This document shows positions 36,969 through 48,700 of a stretch of DNA of 64,000 bases, one piece after another. Each line of letters opens with the position of its first letter. Positions within the stretch are counted from its first letter, which is position 1. This DNA comes from Bisporella sp. PMI_857 (taxonomy: Eukaryota; Ascomycota; Leotiomycetes; Helotiales; Helotiaceae). The stretch covers positions 1,054,001 through 1,118,000 of the forward strand of contig JAJSPD010000002.1 of the NCBI GenBank assembly GCA_021307315.1, written 5' to 3'. The translations under genes were made by a program, and so were the position numbers. The notes beneath the pieces are model-generated. The model was not told the DNA's origin, did not search any database, and saw only the letters and a list, made by a program, of their open reading frames with translations.

Positions 36969-39536
36969 ATGGAAGATAGAAAGAGATCTGCTGCTCAAGA
37001 TGACCTCGCGCCGCCTACTAAAAGGCAAGCCGTAAATGGTAGTCGCAATCGAGAGGCTGACGCTGATATGCCATGGGCCCAAGATCTAGAGGTATGTGGT
37101 TACCTGTTATCTATATCAATATACAGCAATGGGCTGCTTTCCCCCTGCTTCTCTTTTTATCGCTGCTTATCTGTCTGTTCATCGGGATATCTGTGTTCTG
37201 AGTTGCTGGTGCTAATGCGCGGCTTGCTATCGACAGCATGCTTAGCCTGCAGATGTTCACATTTCAAGTGTCAGCGACCTACTCTTTACCTTAGCCACCT
37301 CCTTCACATCGTTTCTGCAATCGATTGTCATATACAAAATGGGATTGGGTGGCATGCTGACATGTCACGTTATTATAGAATTATCAGAAGGATGCGATCT
37401 ACCGACGAATGCGAGAATACAAGCGCGAAAAGGATGACTTGGCGTCGCAACTGAAAGATGTCCAAAAGAAGTCGCTCGAACACGACGATCACCTACGAGT
37501 TATTGATGCATGGTGGTCACAGGTAATGTCCTTTCTTGGTTTATATTGCAGTAGTCATACCCAGCATAGCTAACATCGATTAGCTACTCGACGAAGTTAG
37601 GCTGTTAGCAGAAGATGAGCTTCCAGACACGGATGCCGACAGTTAGTACTATTCAGCCAAATCTTAAGCATATTATTGACCGTCTCCTAGTATCCTTTTC
37701 GACCTCGATTCAATTCAAGGGCAGTGAAGATTTCTCTCGTCATCTGGCATCCAAGAGCAAAGAAATCAAATCCAAGCTACAGAACCTATTCACAAATCTC
37801 TCTAGCTCACGCGGCCAAACTACATCTGATATTCAGGACCTTCAAGGTAAACTCACGAAGTTACTGGCATCGCAGAAGGAGTATCTAGTTAAGGTCGATC
37901 GATTGCGAGCAGAGAAGGATGAACTTAGCGAACAATTAGAGGCCGCAACTTTCAGATATATCAAGGCCGAAAAGCGAATTGATCGAATGAAGAGTGCAGC
38001 AGTAGCTAAACTGGAACAACAAGCAATTGCTGGTACTGGCAATAATGCAGGCAGTGGCATCGGTGGTGTGGAGGATGTCGAGATGACAAATGGAATCGAG
38101 GAGGAAAATGCTGCATCTTCAACTGCATATAAAGAAGCTCAGGCTGTGCTTGAAAAGCAAAAAGAGCAGTTGGAGACAGCGACTACGGAGAATAAATCAT
38201 TGACAGAGCAGCTTACAGCTCTTAGCACTCGACTCTCCAGCCTTAACGAAGACGATTATGCCAGAACTGAACTTTTCAAACAGTTCCGCATTCAACATGA
38301 AGATGTCATTAGGCGCATTAACCATCTTGAAGCTACGAATATTCAGTTACGGGAGGAGGCGGAGAAATACCAGGCCGAACGCACATCTTATCGAATTCAA
38401 ATTGAGAGCGAAAACGAAATTCTCACAGGTGATTTGGAGAGCCAGTTGCAGCGTGTCGATGCCGACCTCACTAGGATCCGATCTGCGAGAGATGAATTGA
38501 ATGCCGAAGTCAGCATGCGTAAGGCCAGTCAGGATCAAGACCATACCGCCACACAGCATATCAAAGAGCTAGTTGGTGCTAAAGATGAGCGAATCACAGC
38601 TGCGGAGCTTGAGGTCGAGCGGCTACGGGGGCATATCAACCAGCAGTCGTGTGAACCAACTCAGCGGCCAGAAATAGACGCTCTGGACCTACAAGAATTA
38701 AGGGCAAAATACGAGTCGCTACTACACGAATTTGAGTCGATTAACAAAGAACTTCCTGCACTGCAAAGTGCATATAAAAGAGTGCAGGCGTTGGCAACAA
38801 AAAAGGTTATGGATTTCACGGCCCTGGAGGAGAAGGTCCAGATACTCTCAGCTGAGAAGTCAAAAGCGGATCAGAAGTATTTTGCGGCCAGAAAGGATAT
38901 GGATACCCGAATCACGGAGGTCAAAACTTTGAAGGTTCAGAACTCGAGAAGCTCAGAAATCATTACGCAATTGAAGGATGTCGAGACATCGAATCGTACT
39001 TTGCTAAGCAACCTTGAGAAGCAGCTTAGTGAGATGAAGCAATCCAACACCACAATCATGGCGGACAACAAGAAACTTGAAGCCACGGCGCGAGAAGCGA
39101 CTAGTAAATCCGACACTTACAAGAGTCAAGTAGCGGAGCTTTCCAACCTGTTGAAAACCAAGGACTCGAATAACGCAGCAACAAAGCAGCGCATTCAGGC
39201 TGTGGAGCAAGAACACGAGAAGCTCAAGGCTAAATACGAGCAAGTGCAAAAGGAACGGGATACATGGAAGCAGAAAAGTCTCAGTAACCAGTCTGGGGAG
39301 GAAGAAATGCTACGAGTAAGTTCTGAATACATTATTCGAAATATCTATACTAATTCGGATAGACCCTTGCTCTCTGTACTATTTGCCGGAAAGATTTCAA
39401 AAACACCATCCTGAAAACATGTGGTCACCTCTTTTGCAACCAATGCGTTGAAGACCGAATCACTAATCGTATGCGGAAATGCCCCAACTGCTCGAAATCG
39501 TTTGATAAGATGGATGTTATGACTGCTCACATGTGA
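36969..39536 (+). CDS. BRE1: E3 ubiquitin ligase Bre1 (histone H2B)
   Basis: Monoubiquitinates histone H2B with Rad6, linking transcription elongation to H3K4 and H3K79 methylation. Exons 36969-37091, 37379-37522, 37584-37641, 37691-39315 and 39363-39536 join in phase to 707 aa. The N-terminus reads [17 protein letters not shown], the conserved Bre1 start, followed by IDAWWSQ and [11 protein letters not shown]. Almost all of residues 110-640 is coiled coil. The C-terminal RING at about 655-694 reads [28 protein letters not shown]. The start at 36969 is chosen because of the family N-terminus; an upstream in-frame stretch is open but not conserved-looking. The fourth exon border uses donor gttagt at 37642. 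Confidence 0.93.
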
Positions 39537-40017
39537 GTTTGTCTAGCAACACTTGCGAGGACTTTTGGTGGTAGATAGCACATCTTGATTCGACCGATGT
39601 TAATTTATTTCTCTACCGCCAATGAGGATTATCTTGGTTATATACCAGAAAAGCGCCATCACATTACACCACACTCCAGACGAATTGCTTGCTTCATTGT
39701 TGATTGGATTTGCGTTGCAAGGCGTCGTGCATCCGCAGAGCAAGATCTTGAAACCGCGAGCAGATAGGTGCACTATCTTGTTTTAACGATCTTCGTCTGG
39801 CTTTGGCCGAATTAATCGGAAATAATCTTGAGATTCACCCTTGTACGATAGAATTCTCTTTATCCATAGCATCAGGTTGTCCTGGCGCGGTTTCACTGGA
39901 TTTCCTGCTTGTTGGAGACATTGCTGTATAGCTAGATATACCATGATAATGAAAGATTTTTCTTCTCTTAGCTTGTTGCTAATATTATCGTTTTCAGCAT
40001 TACGTTACGATTCACGC
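39537..40017. other. intergenic between convergent genes
   Basis: About 480 nt of AT-rich sequence separating BRE1 and the SARAF-like gene. Nothing recognised. Confidence 0.45.
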
Positions 40018-41007
40018 TCAACGCCTCGTCGTAGACCCAAACCCAGAACTTTCATGCCTGCTTGAACTTCCTCCTCGACTCCCGCTTCCAGGCCTCTCGC
40101 TCCAGTTACTGCTTCCACTCCTAGCCGCTGGTCCTCCACCACCAAACCACCCACCTGTTCTAGGCACCTCCCTAGTCTCTGGCCCTCTAGCTCTCTGGCC
40201 AGCAAGATAACCTGCAGCAGCGCCAGCAGCAGTCCCACTCCAAAAACCGGGTCTCCATCCTGGATTTCTCGACGAACTTGAAAATTTCCCTGGATACGGC
40301 GGCGGCGGATCATCCCATCCATCATGGCCGCCTCCTCCCCCTCCACCAGGGCCACCGCCCCATCCAGTCCCCCAATTCCCACCCCACCTCCTCGGACCCC
40401 GTCCCTGCGGCGCCGCTTGCACCGCCGTCAAAAACTTATACAGCATCCAAAGCGCCACGCCAACCCACAGCGCCATGAACAGCCAGCCCCCTAAATCCGT
40501 CTTCTCATCCGCATACCGCGGTCTCTCTACCTTCGACGCCGAATCGGATCCCCACCCCTTAAACCACGACCCGCCGTACCTCTCCTCCCCAGCTTCTGTA
40601 AATAGCAAACGGTAGCTAACCCCGCAGGAGCCCTTGAGCACGAAGGGGTCCGAAGACGACGCGTAGCCCTCGCAGATGACCTCGGTGGCGCCGAGCCTGA
40701 ACTCCCGCGGCAGGCTGGCAGTGCACGACCACTGTATGTCCTCCTGCTCGTAATCGCTCCCCATGTTCTGGCAGCGCATGATATCCACCTTGTGGTATTT
40801 GCACCCGGGGCCCTCGCATGCTAGCTGCGGGATCGCGGAGACGCGGCGGTGGGTCGTCAATTTATCTGCCCTCAGGGTCAAGGACTTGACTTTGCTCAGC
40901 AGGATCGCGTTTTTGGGCGTGGCTGCTTCAGCTAGGCCGGCGTATAAGAGGGGGAGGGCGAGGGAGAGGAGGGGAGCGAGGTGCATGGTGTTGATGCGGA
41001 TGTTCAT
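40018..41007 (-). CDS. SARAF-like (TMEM66) ER membrane protein
   Basis: Family member of the store-operated calcium entry-associated regulatory factor; in animals it inactivates STIM-Orai calcium entry at the ER, while the fungal role is unknown. The single-exon product is 329 aa. A signal peptide is visible from Met8 (MHLAPLLSLALPLLYAGLAEA), which may be the true start. The luminal domain contains the family motifs VKSLTLRADKLTTHRR, QLACEGPGCK, RCQNMGSDYE..IQWSCTASLP and a C-x-G-Y/C-G-V-S-Y pattern (EGYASSSDPFVLKGSCGVSY). One membrane helix, GGWLFMALWVGVALWMLYKFL, is followed by a Gly/Pro/Ser/Arg-rich cytosolic tail. Confidence 0.88.
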   Translation of the reverse strand: MNIRINTMHLAPLLSLALPLLYAGLAEAATPKNAILLSKVKSLTLRADKLTTHRRVSAIPQLACEGPGCKYHKVDIMRCQNMGSDYEQEDIQWSCTASLPREFRLGATEVICEGYASSSDPFVLKGSCGVSYRLLFTEAGEERYGGSWFKGWGSDSASKVERPRYADEKTDLGGWLFMALWVGVALWMLYKFLTAVQAAPQGRGPRRWGGNWGTGWGGGPGGGGGGGHDGWDDPPPPYPGKFSSSSRNPGWRPGFWSGTAAGAAAGYLAGQRARGPETREVPRTGGWFGGGGPAARSGSSNWSERPGSGSRGGSSSRHESSGFGSTTRR

Positions 41008-41692
41008 CTGCTCTTGATTCTTGGTGATGGGTGGTGGGAGTATCGCATTTGCGGTGGAAAAGATGGGTAGAGATATACTGAGAAGGTTAATTTAGTCTCT
41101 TTGTGTAATGGGAACTGGAAAGGACAGATTGCCGCAAATTTATTGGTTGTGTAGGTGGTGGAAATGTTGCCTTATTGAAGCTGGGAGCTTGACGAGGCTT
41201 TAGTGCGGGGAGAGCTTGCCACTTCAGCCTTGTCCAATGAATGATGTACCAAGAGCTCGATCAAACAAACAATGATTGTGAGGAGCATAAAAAGGCGCTA
41301 CAAATGTCACACTTGATTTTATAAGGACAAAAGTCAAAATACTTTCCCACCTATTAGTAAATGCTAGCACATAATTACGAATATCACCTCACCAGAAATA
41401 AATATGGTGTTTGAATCCTCGTATTTATTATCTGGGCTATCAAGACATGCAAGATATCCTGGCTTGAATACCATATGTACTGGCCATCCATTGTCACCCG
41501 TCCACATGCCCACACGCATGAATATGATAAGATGGAAACTGCCCACTCATACCTCCCAATATGGTGCCTGTATCCTTTAGGCCATGAGCACGCACTTTTG
41601 CAAGGTCCTGCATGTCTACAGACCAAAGATGCTTGATTGTGGAGAAATTCATCGCCAAATAGATAAAGGGAAAACTAGACGCTAAATTCGAC
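41008..41692. other. intergenic between minus-strand genes
   Basis: Contains the 5' flank of the SARAF-like gene and the 3' flank of RAD23. No other feature. Confidence 0.4.
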
Positions 41693-43208
41693 TTATTGCT
41701 GATCATCTTCAGGTTGCTCAAACAGAAGGTTGGCCGCCAGCTCCTCATTCTTATCACATGCGAAGTATGCTTGTGTAGCCTCATCCCTAGAGAAACCAAG
41801 AAGACATAACTAAATTCAATCAGGATAGGGAATGCATGTGGAAGGGCATCACTTACTCTCTCGATTGCCTCACTCTCTTCCTGAGTAACACTGATGTACT
41901 GTGCTGCTGGTGGGAGTGGTGTGTCATTGTCTCCTTCTTCACTCAGCAATTGTAAGAATGCCTCAGGATGTTGCCCAATCAACTGCGCCAATTGTGGATT
42001 TCCAGCTCCAACCTGTTGTAGAATAGGCTCAAGCATTTGTGGATTTTGTTGCACAACTTGACGGAGTTGTTGAAATTGAGGATTATCCCGTAGCCAGTCA
42101 AGATTGCCTAGTCCACCTGCAGCTCCAGCGCCAGCTGCAGCACCTGCGGTTGCAGCGGCAGCGGCAGCTCCTCCACGCGAAGCACCACCTCCTCGTCCGC
42201 CTTGTCCAGCTTGAGCTGCGGCTTCGAAAAGATTCACAGGTTCATCGCCACCAGATGGATTCGCAGTAGAGGTAGCTGAGGTGTGAGATGTTGGAGCTGG
42301 AGCATGAGCGGCAGGTGCTGCATTCTCACGTTGAAGATTCTCGGGGATTCCCTAAGTTCATATTAGCATCTTGAGGTAGACTGAATTAGATATGTACTCA
42401 CAGTAAGAAGGTATTCGATCGCACGTTCGGAATTGAAGAAGGCCGCTCTCATCGCAAGGTCGATTTGTGATCTCTCGAAACCCATGCTCTCCATCTCTGC
42501 GATTGCAGCAGCTCTCTCGGTGCCCATAGCCAAACCGCTTGTGCCTAGACCACCAGGCGATGTAACAGCAGGCGTCGACGAAGAACCTGGACCAGCGGGC
42601 GATGGGGTAGCTGGAGCCGCAGCGCTGCTGGAAAATACTGGCTGAGATGGGGCGGCCGGGGGAGCTGGGGTAGAGGTGACAACTGGGGCAGGAGTGGAAG
42701 GAGCAGGTTTCGATGCAGCGGCAGCCGGGGCAGCTTTTGGCTGTGGAGAGTTAGAAATTGCTGTCTAACAATTATTGTTGAACCTACCTTGGAAACCATG
42801 CAGACGATGAACCCCTTCTCCTCGATCTTATATGACTCGACGGTATTGGCATCTTGAAGGATTTTGCCTAGTTGTGATGTCAGTATCTTGCGCCAGGAGT
42901 GTAGATGCCATCAAGATGTACCAGAGTAGATCAGCTTCTGTTGCGCTGCCTCATATCCCTTCTCCTTTTCAATCTTCTCCTTTACCGTTGAGATCTGAGG
43001 TTCCGAGTTAGCACATGTCGTATGCATTCCAGTATGGACACCTAGAGATTCCGAAAATCCGCCAACATACCAAATCTGAAGGTTCAGCCTCGATGGCGAA
43101 CTTCACCTGCTTCAAATCCTAGATGCAGGAACCAACGTTAGCATGCAGACACCCAAGGCGCGGCGCGAAAATTATTAGCTGCAGGCCTACCTTAAAAGTG
43201 AGCTTCAT
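41693..43208 (-). CDS. RAD23: UV excision repair / ubiquitin shuttle protein Rad23, seven exons
   Basis: Carries ubiquitinated proteins to the proteasome and stabilises Rad4 in nucleotide excision repair. Minus-strand exons 43208-43191, 43118-43071, 42994-42922, 42867-42788, 42740-42402, 42351-41857 and 41809-41693 join in phase to 389 aa. The domains in order are: UbL at 1-73 (MKLTFKDLKQVKF..KLIYSGKILQD), an Ala/Pro linker, UBA1 at about 147-186 (ESMGFERSQIDLAMRAAFFN), an XPC/Rad4-binding STI1-like region at about 263-320 (LDWLRDNPQFQQLRQVV), and UBA2 at the end (LGFSRDEATQAYFACDKNEELAANLLF). The first coding exon is only six codons. Complete set of domains. Confidence 0.95.
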
Positions 43209-44197
43209 GTTGGACGGCTACAGCTTCGATGCTGCGATGGTGGGGGCCGTGCTGAGATTTATTCTTTGACCGCTATAGAAAGTCGCTGAAAAATATCGTA
43301 GGTGCGGGCGCCGAGAGAATCTGTGACAACTTGTCCCTGTGGTGGTATTTGGTTGGGAACGGAAGCAAATGAAGCAAGCTTCGAGGATGATCAAGAGGCA
43401 GCATCAAGGTGGCGGCGGCGGCTCGCTAGTGCGCTAGTGGGTGAACAGGCTGCTAATAGTACGAATCTTCGTCATATAGTTTTCACCCATCCACCAACAA
43501 AACAAATTTGTATAAATTTCCTCTATGTCGTGTTATATGCATTCTTAATTATGTATTGTTAAGCGTTCATTCGTTTCTTCTTCTTCCTTTTTCTAGCATT
43601 ACGTTTTTGTACATACGCCAACAGAGCCTCATAGCTTTAAAATGCGGGGTCAAGGATTTGCTTGGGATATCAGCCTTGCCCAGGCATATGCCTCTAGGTA
43701 CTAAGGAAATTCTGATTGCAAGCAAAAGGCTTTAATCGCAATATTTCTCATCATTGATGGTATAAGAGATGGAGTATTAGTAAAACCATCATTATATTTT
43801 CGGTCTTCCATTTCCCCCTAATGAATATCATTATTCTCTCCATCAGCTCAGCCGGGTAGCTGTATCCATTGTTATGATATGTCGATATGTTGGTGGGATA
43901 TGCAATGGGTCAATCAGCAATAGCCAAAGTTTTTTCATGAGATGCTTAATATTTAGTCGTTAAAAGTTAGATGTCTAGGACAGATAAGACACCCTCTAAA
44001 GTAAGGATGTTTGGATATCTCAGAAACAGGAACGCCACGCTAAAGCATCAAGACCCCTCGTCCCCCAGAATCCACTGGGTAATCCCTTTCCCGTCTAATA
44101 GACCCATCATAAATATAAAAGGGAATTTCAATCATTAGGCGTTGAGCCAATTTGTATTATCCATATATCCCGTTAGGATATCCTTCATCTCCTTTCA
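43209..44197. other. intergenic
   Basis: RAD23 promoter side and 3' flank of the four-TM gene; AT-rich in its second half. A plus-strand frame at 43302-43562 is not recognised. Confidence 0.4.
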
Positions 44198-45799
44198 TTA
44201 TTTTGCCTCCTCAATCCTCTTTGAGCTCCGAAAGTGATATCCATTCAGACTGCTTCTACTCCCAGCTTCTAGGATCCACTGTGGTATGGGCGGCGTCATG
44301 GCCCGTTCGATTTCCTTCTTCTCGTCATCCATCGCTTCTTCTTCTTCTTCTTCCTCTTCCATAATCGAGCATGCTTCTCTTTCATCCTCCCCTCCAAACC
44401 TCGGGCTTCTATCTTCACGACCGAAAGTACCACTTCTTCCACGGCCTTCTTCGATCACCATGGTCCGCTTGATGCTATCCATGCTCGCACTATGGACTAG
44501 CGGACTTGTTGGGGCGCTTCCGCTTCGCATCCTCGATTTTGACAAACTTCTAATGCTTGCCCGATCGCTGCCAATAATCACTTGTCCCGCACCCGGCGCT
44601 GCATGCACAATTGTGCCTGGTGTTGCTGATGGCGGAGGCGTAGGGCTGTCTGTTCTAAAAAGCGGGTGAATATGGGCTTCTTTACTCTCTTCGATCGGGG
44701 TGGCCGTCCTTGAACGCGTAGAACGCGCAGGGCTGTAGCTCCGTGAAAGATCCAGGCGGGTGGCGCTAGTATTAGGATATGAAGGAGATGGAAGAGAAGA
44801 AGGGCTGAAACTCCGGCTTCGATGCCGATGAAGTTTGTTGCGAGTATGTGCGGCAGGTGGCTCGAGATCAAGGGGGCAGCCAGGTGATGCGCTACGCGAA
44901 GTTGTTGGGCTTGCTGGAATTGTCTCTAGAAAACGTGGAAGTGAGGGGGATGATGATGTGTACTCTGCTGTTTGGCGGGAATTTAGATCCATAGAAGAGT
45001 AATCCCAAGAGTCAAATCCATCTTCCACAGCCCCAATAGACTCGTGGTGGTTAGATGAGAGCGACGCACAACGTTGCGATTTAGGGCTGATAAGCTTCGT
45101 TTTCGAGGTGATAGGTCGAACCGCCTGGGTGAAGGAAGAACGAATTGAGCTCATGGTGTCCGATCCAGAACGGGATCGTCCGCTCGAACCGGGCCCCTTA
45201 GAATCCATAGAGTCTCCTCTATAGCCAGCGTTCATTTGATATATTTGATCTTGGATACCTGATTTCTCCTCTGCCTCCAAGACGCCTTGCTGCGGTGCCG
45301 CAGCGCTGTATCTCCGGATCTGTCTTTGGAACTCTTTCCGTTGGATGATGATCATGCAGATCACAAATATAGTTTGTGAAAGCATGGCCATAGCCCATAC
45401 CACAAACCCCGCTGTGATAAGTGCCTTTGTCGAGGTACCCAATACCTGGCTAGGGACTTCAAGAATCCGACTCTGCATCATTCCCAGTCCTAACGCTGAT
45501 GCAACAGCCGACAAGATACTAAACACGGCACCGCATCCAGCAAGGAGGTAAGTTTGTTGGCGACCATGTCCAAGAGCAGCCCCGTTTCGATACCGTATGT
45601 GTCTTCCTAGCAAGACACCTATCAATGTAACCGTGATGGAGCCAATTCCAGAGGCAACGATGACCGTGATGTTCAAAACCGCTGGCGAGGAAGCCTGAGT
45701 AAGCGTAACAGCAAAAATCACGTCCAACGTTACCAGGGCGGTGCCACTTGCGAGTGCAAGGGTTCCCAGCGCAAGAGGCAGAACCTTTGAAGCCGCCAT
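44198..45799 (-). CDS. four-TM membrane protein with long disordered tail
   Basis: Function unknown; conserved-looking across filamentous ascomycetes. 533 aa, single exon. Four hydrophobic helices fall at about residues 7-30, 42-64, 84-108 and 126-150, with LLGRHIRYRNG and GHGRQQTYLLAG between them. The cytoplasmic remainder (about 155-533) is Ser/Pro/Arg-rich with many SRS/SP/RSRT sites, as in heavily phosphorylated proteins, and contains an acidic run (eight Glu) near the end. It closes with IPQWILEAGSRSSLNGYHF. The tetraspan topology recalls SUR7/PalI-type proteins, but no signature motif supports that. Confidence 0.75.
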   Translation of the reverse strand: MAASKVLPLALGTLALASGTALVTLDVIFAVTLTQASSPAVLNITVIVASGIGSITVTLIGVLLGRHIRYRNGAALGHGRQQTYLLAGCGAVFSILSAVASALGLGMMQSRILEVPSQVLGTSTKALITAGFVVWAMAMLSQTIFVICMIIIQRKEFQRQIRRYSAAAPQQGVLEAEEKSGIQDQIYQMNAGYRGDSMDSKGPGSSGRSRSGSDTMSSIRSSFTQAVRPITSKTKLISPKSQRCASLSSNHHESIGAVEDGFDSWDYSSMDLNSRQTAEYTSSSPSLPRFLETIPASPTTSRSASPGCPLDLEPPAAHTRNKLHRHRSRSFSPSSLPSPSYPNTSATRLDLSRSYSPARSTRSRTATPIEESKEAHIHPLFRTDSPTPPPSATPGTIVHAAPGAGQVIIGSDRASIRSLSKSRMRSGSAPTSPLVHSASMDSIKRTMVIEEGRGRSGTFGREDRSPRFGGEDEREACSIMEEEEEEEEAMDDEKKEIERAMTPPIPQWILEAGSRSSLNGYHFRSSKRIEEAK

Positions 45800-48700
45800 C
45801 CTTCAAACGCAGAATATAACAAAACCCCTCAGAACAGTCCGTACCAAAGGTTCTGAGAGCGGACGACACGGATATAAAACTTTCGGCCTGAGTGCCAACG
45901 GATAGTTAACAGGTGGAAACGCGGCCGGACTGCAAACAGATGTCTTAAAGCATCGATAAGTTCCTCGCCACGAGAACAATTTCAATGACACAAGTTTCGT
46001 TCCAAAGGAATGTTCCTCGCCTCCAGCTTTTTCGCTCAGGTGCCACCAGTTCCACCAATTCCTGTGGTGTTTCGTCTGGTGGAAAGCTTGTCCCACAAAT
46101 AAGGAACACTTATTGAAGCTCGTCGGAATGAATTCACAAGCTCAAGATTCCGTCAGGTTGGTTGCAGCGTGGTACGGGTGAGACACGGTCACTGGAATCC
46201 GTCGACATGGATCCTCACACGGAAACGTGCAGCCCAAACTCGTGGTCGCGGAGACGTCAAAAATGCGGGATCATTAAGCTGAAGATGCTGAGCTCCAGAA
46301 TCACCAGTGAAAAAAGTTTGTCAAAACTGATTCGTGATTCTTGATTTTCAGGTCTTGGACCATTCAATCTTCGGAGATTCGGCTGGCAGGAAGGCGGGGC
46401 GTTGAATTGTTATTATTGATGCTGATATATTTGTTTATATAAAACCCCCACCAGTGGACCCGTAATATTCTAGAAGCTAGTCGATCCTCAAAAATCAGTC
46501 AATGCGGACAGAGGAACAAATAATGAGCGTCGTGAAGGTCGACCCAGATGGAGACCGTGTTAAAGAAATAGATTGCGGTTGAAATCAAGGAGGAGGGATA
46601 TATTTTGTTGGGGATATCACTTTCTTTTCCTTCCCGACGCGTCGAAGCTGGTAGTCGCGTAAACCAAAACCGGCTCAGAGAGTTGCAGGGGAGCCAGAGG
46701 TTTGCCCTTCTTCCTTGTCCCTTGGAGGCTTGGGCTATAAATGCCAGGTTAAGAAAGTTGGAAATTGCGTAGGCAAGGCCAATTTGCCAATTGCGAGTGC
46801 AGGCTGAGGTTGGGATGAGGGTCGGCGTGGCTTTATCCAGATTCCGTCGTCTTCCAGTTATTACTGCTGAAGCCTATGGCCGTTGTTTGAAAGCCGGCTG
46901 ACGGCCAACGAAAGGAAATTGACAGCGGGTGAGATGGATCCCGTCGAGGAGTTGATTGGTGTGCACAGCAGCAAGAAGGTTTCGAACGGCTAATGCTGCA
47001 AGTAACTGGCAATAGAAAGTCGGGGCGATGACGGAAGATCAAGTTATTAGAAAGAGGGATGGGATGAATGAACGGCGCAGTGAGAGAGCGAAAGAGACAG
47101 AGAGAGAAAAGGTAAATGATATAAAGGCCTAGTTCAGCATCTCCTCAGCTAATCACAGCCAGCGGCGGAGGTGCTTTGCTTTTTTGTTGTTATTATTATT
47201 ACTACTGCTGTTGTTATTGCGGTCTGTGGGCATCTAGCTGGTGATGATTTGTTCATGGTGAAATCGCCAGCCGCTAACCTTCAATTTCCTTTTCCTTCTT
47301 CGCAAGCGTTGACCCTGCTATTGCGCATATTTTTGCTGTTCCTCCGAAAGGATTTAGCGACGAGAACAAGGCTCGCAAGGAAACAAAAAAAGAGCTGTGC
47401 GCGTTGTCGGGGGGAGTGCACTACTGTATTGAACTTCGTACTACGAGAACTTACTCAGGATCAGCCCAGCTTCGATCCCCCTGGCACTTTTGCAGGTGCG
47501 GACCTTTTCCAATTGGTCCTTCGGAGGGCTCAAATAAGTACTCTGCCATGGGGTCCTGCAAGTCAATAATTTTCAGATCAGCGATGCGGCTGACTCTTGG
47601 CTTCAGGAGGCTTCAATGCTTCAAGGCCCAATATTGCGAAACCACGCCATCGACCGCTGGCGCGGATTCGACGATGTCACCGTCCCTCCGTCCCTTACAT
47701 TGTAGGATTGCTAATTTTGGTACAGGGCTGACCCCAAAAGATGGACTTGAGGCTTTTGGCTTTAGCTATTCAGTACTTGAGAGTTGGGAAGATGGTGAAA
47801 CCTTCCAGAAAAGCTAGAGGGACGGAAAGGCACGGAAACGTTTTGGCAGCAGTCAGTAACAACACCCAGATCAGTACCAATTCTAGATCGAAGTATTCAT
47901 TGCTTAGCTTAAAAACCACCAATCCCTGATCGAGACGCCAAAGTTTGTATTTGTAACAGGTATTGGAGAAGCGACAACGCTTAATTTCCGTGAGCCCTGA
48001 TGTTTGCTGCATGCCTGTGACAAGGAAGATTCTGCATGGAGGATCCCACATAGAGCCCGCTCACCTTTGACATAGTGACCAGGGACTCATGAGAGGCAGA
48101 GACCTCGAGCAGAGTATTCAATAACAATAACCTGGTCGGCAGCGTCTCCTGATATTTGCATTGAGAAGCACTGGTTCGCATCATTCTGGGCTTACGAGAA
48201 GTCAATACTTTGTATGCACTTCCTGCAAGGGGTCTCCGTGGCCTCAGGACCATGCTCTACCACAATATTCATGTGAAAGTTTCTATTCGATATCACGGTC
48301 CGACGACTTTTGATGATGTTCAGCTCCAGGTCTGCAGGAACCCGTCCCGTACCTGCAATCGGTGTTGGTGTCACCGAACAGGTCGATTTCGGCCAAGTGC
48401 TTTTGCGACGGTATGAGCACGGCGATCTCATCAATTGCCGTCACCTTACTTAGTCTTGGAGGAATTTAATAACGTGCGATGATGTCATTTTTTATTTTTC
48501 CCATTACGCAAAGCAAGAATAAAAGTTCCGTGCTACCCGATCACAAGTCTCCGAGCTCTCTGCTTTGCCTTGTGGGTTCTTCCCGAGATGTCCCGCCTTT
48601 AAGCCTCGGATCTCATGTCAAAAGAGGCATAGATTCAAACTAGAGGAAGGGCGAAACGTTCGGTATTATCCTTTGTCTAAATGTGCGGCAACGGACATTG

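Noticed and set aside
47171..47817. Two overlapping plus-strand frames after a TTG/TTA-rich run
   Set aside because: Low-complexity start and no conserved pattern.
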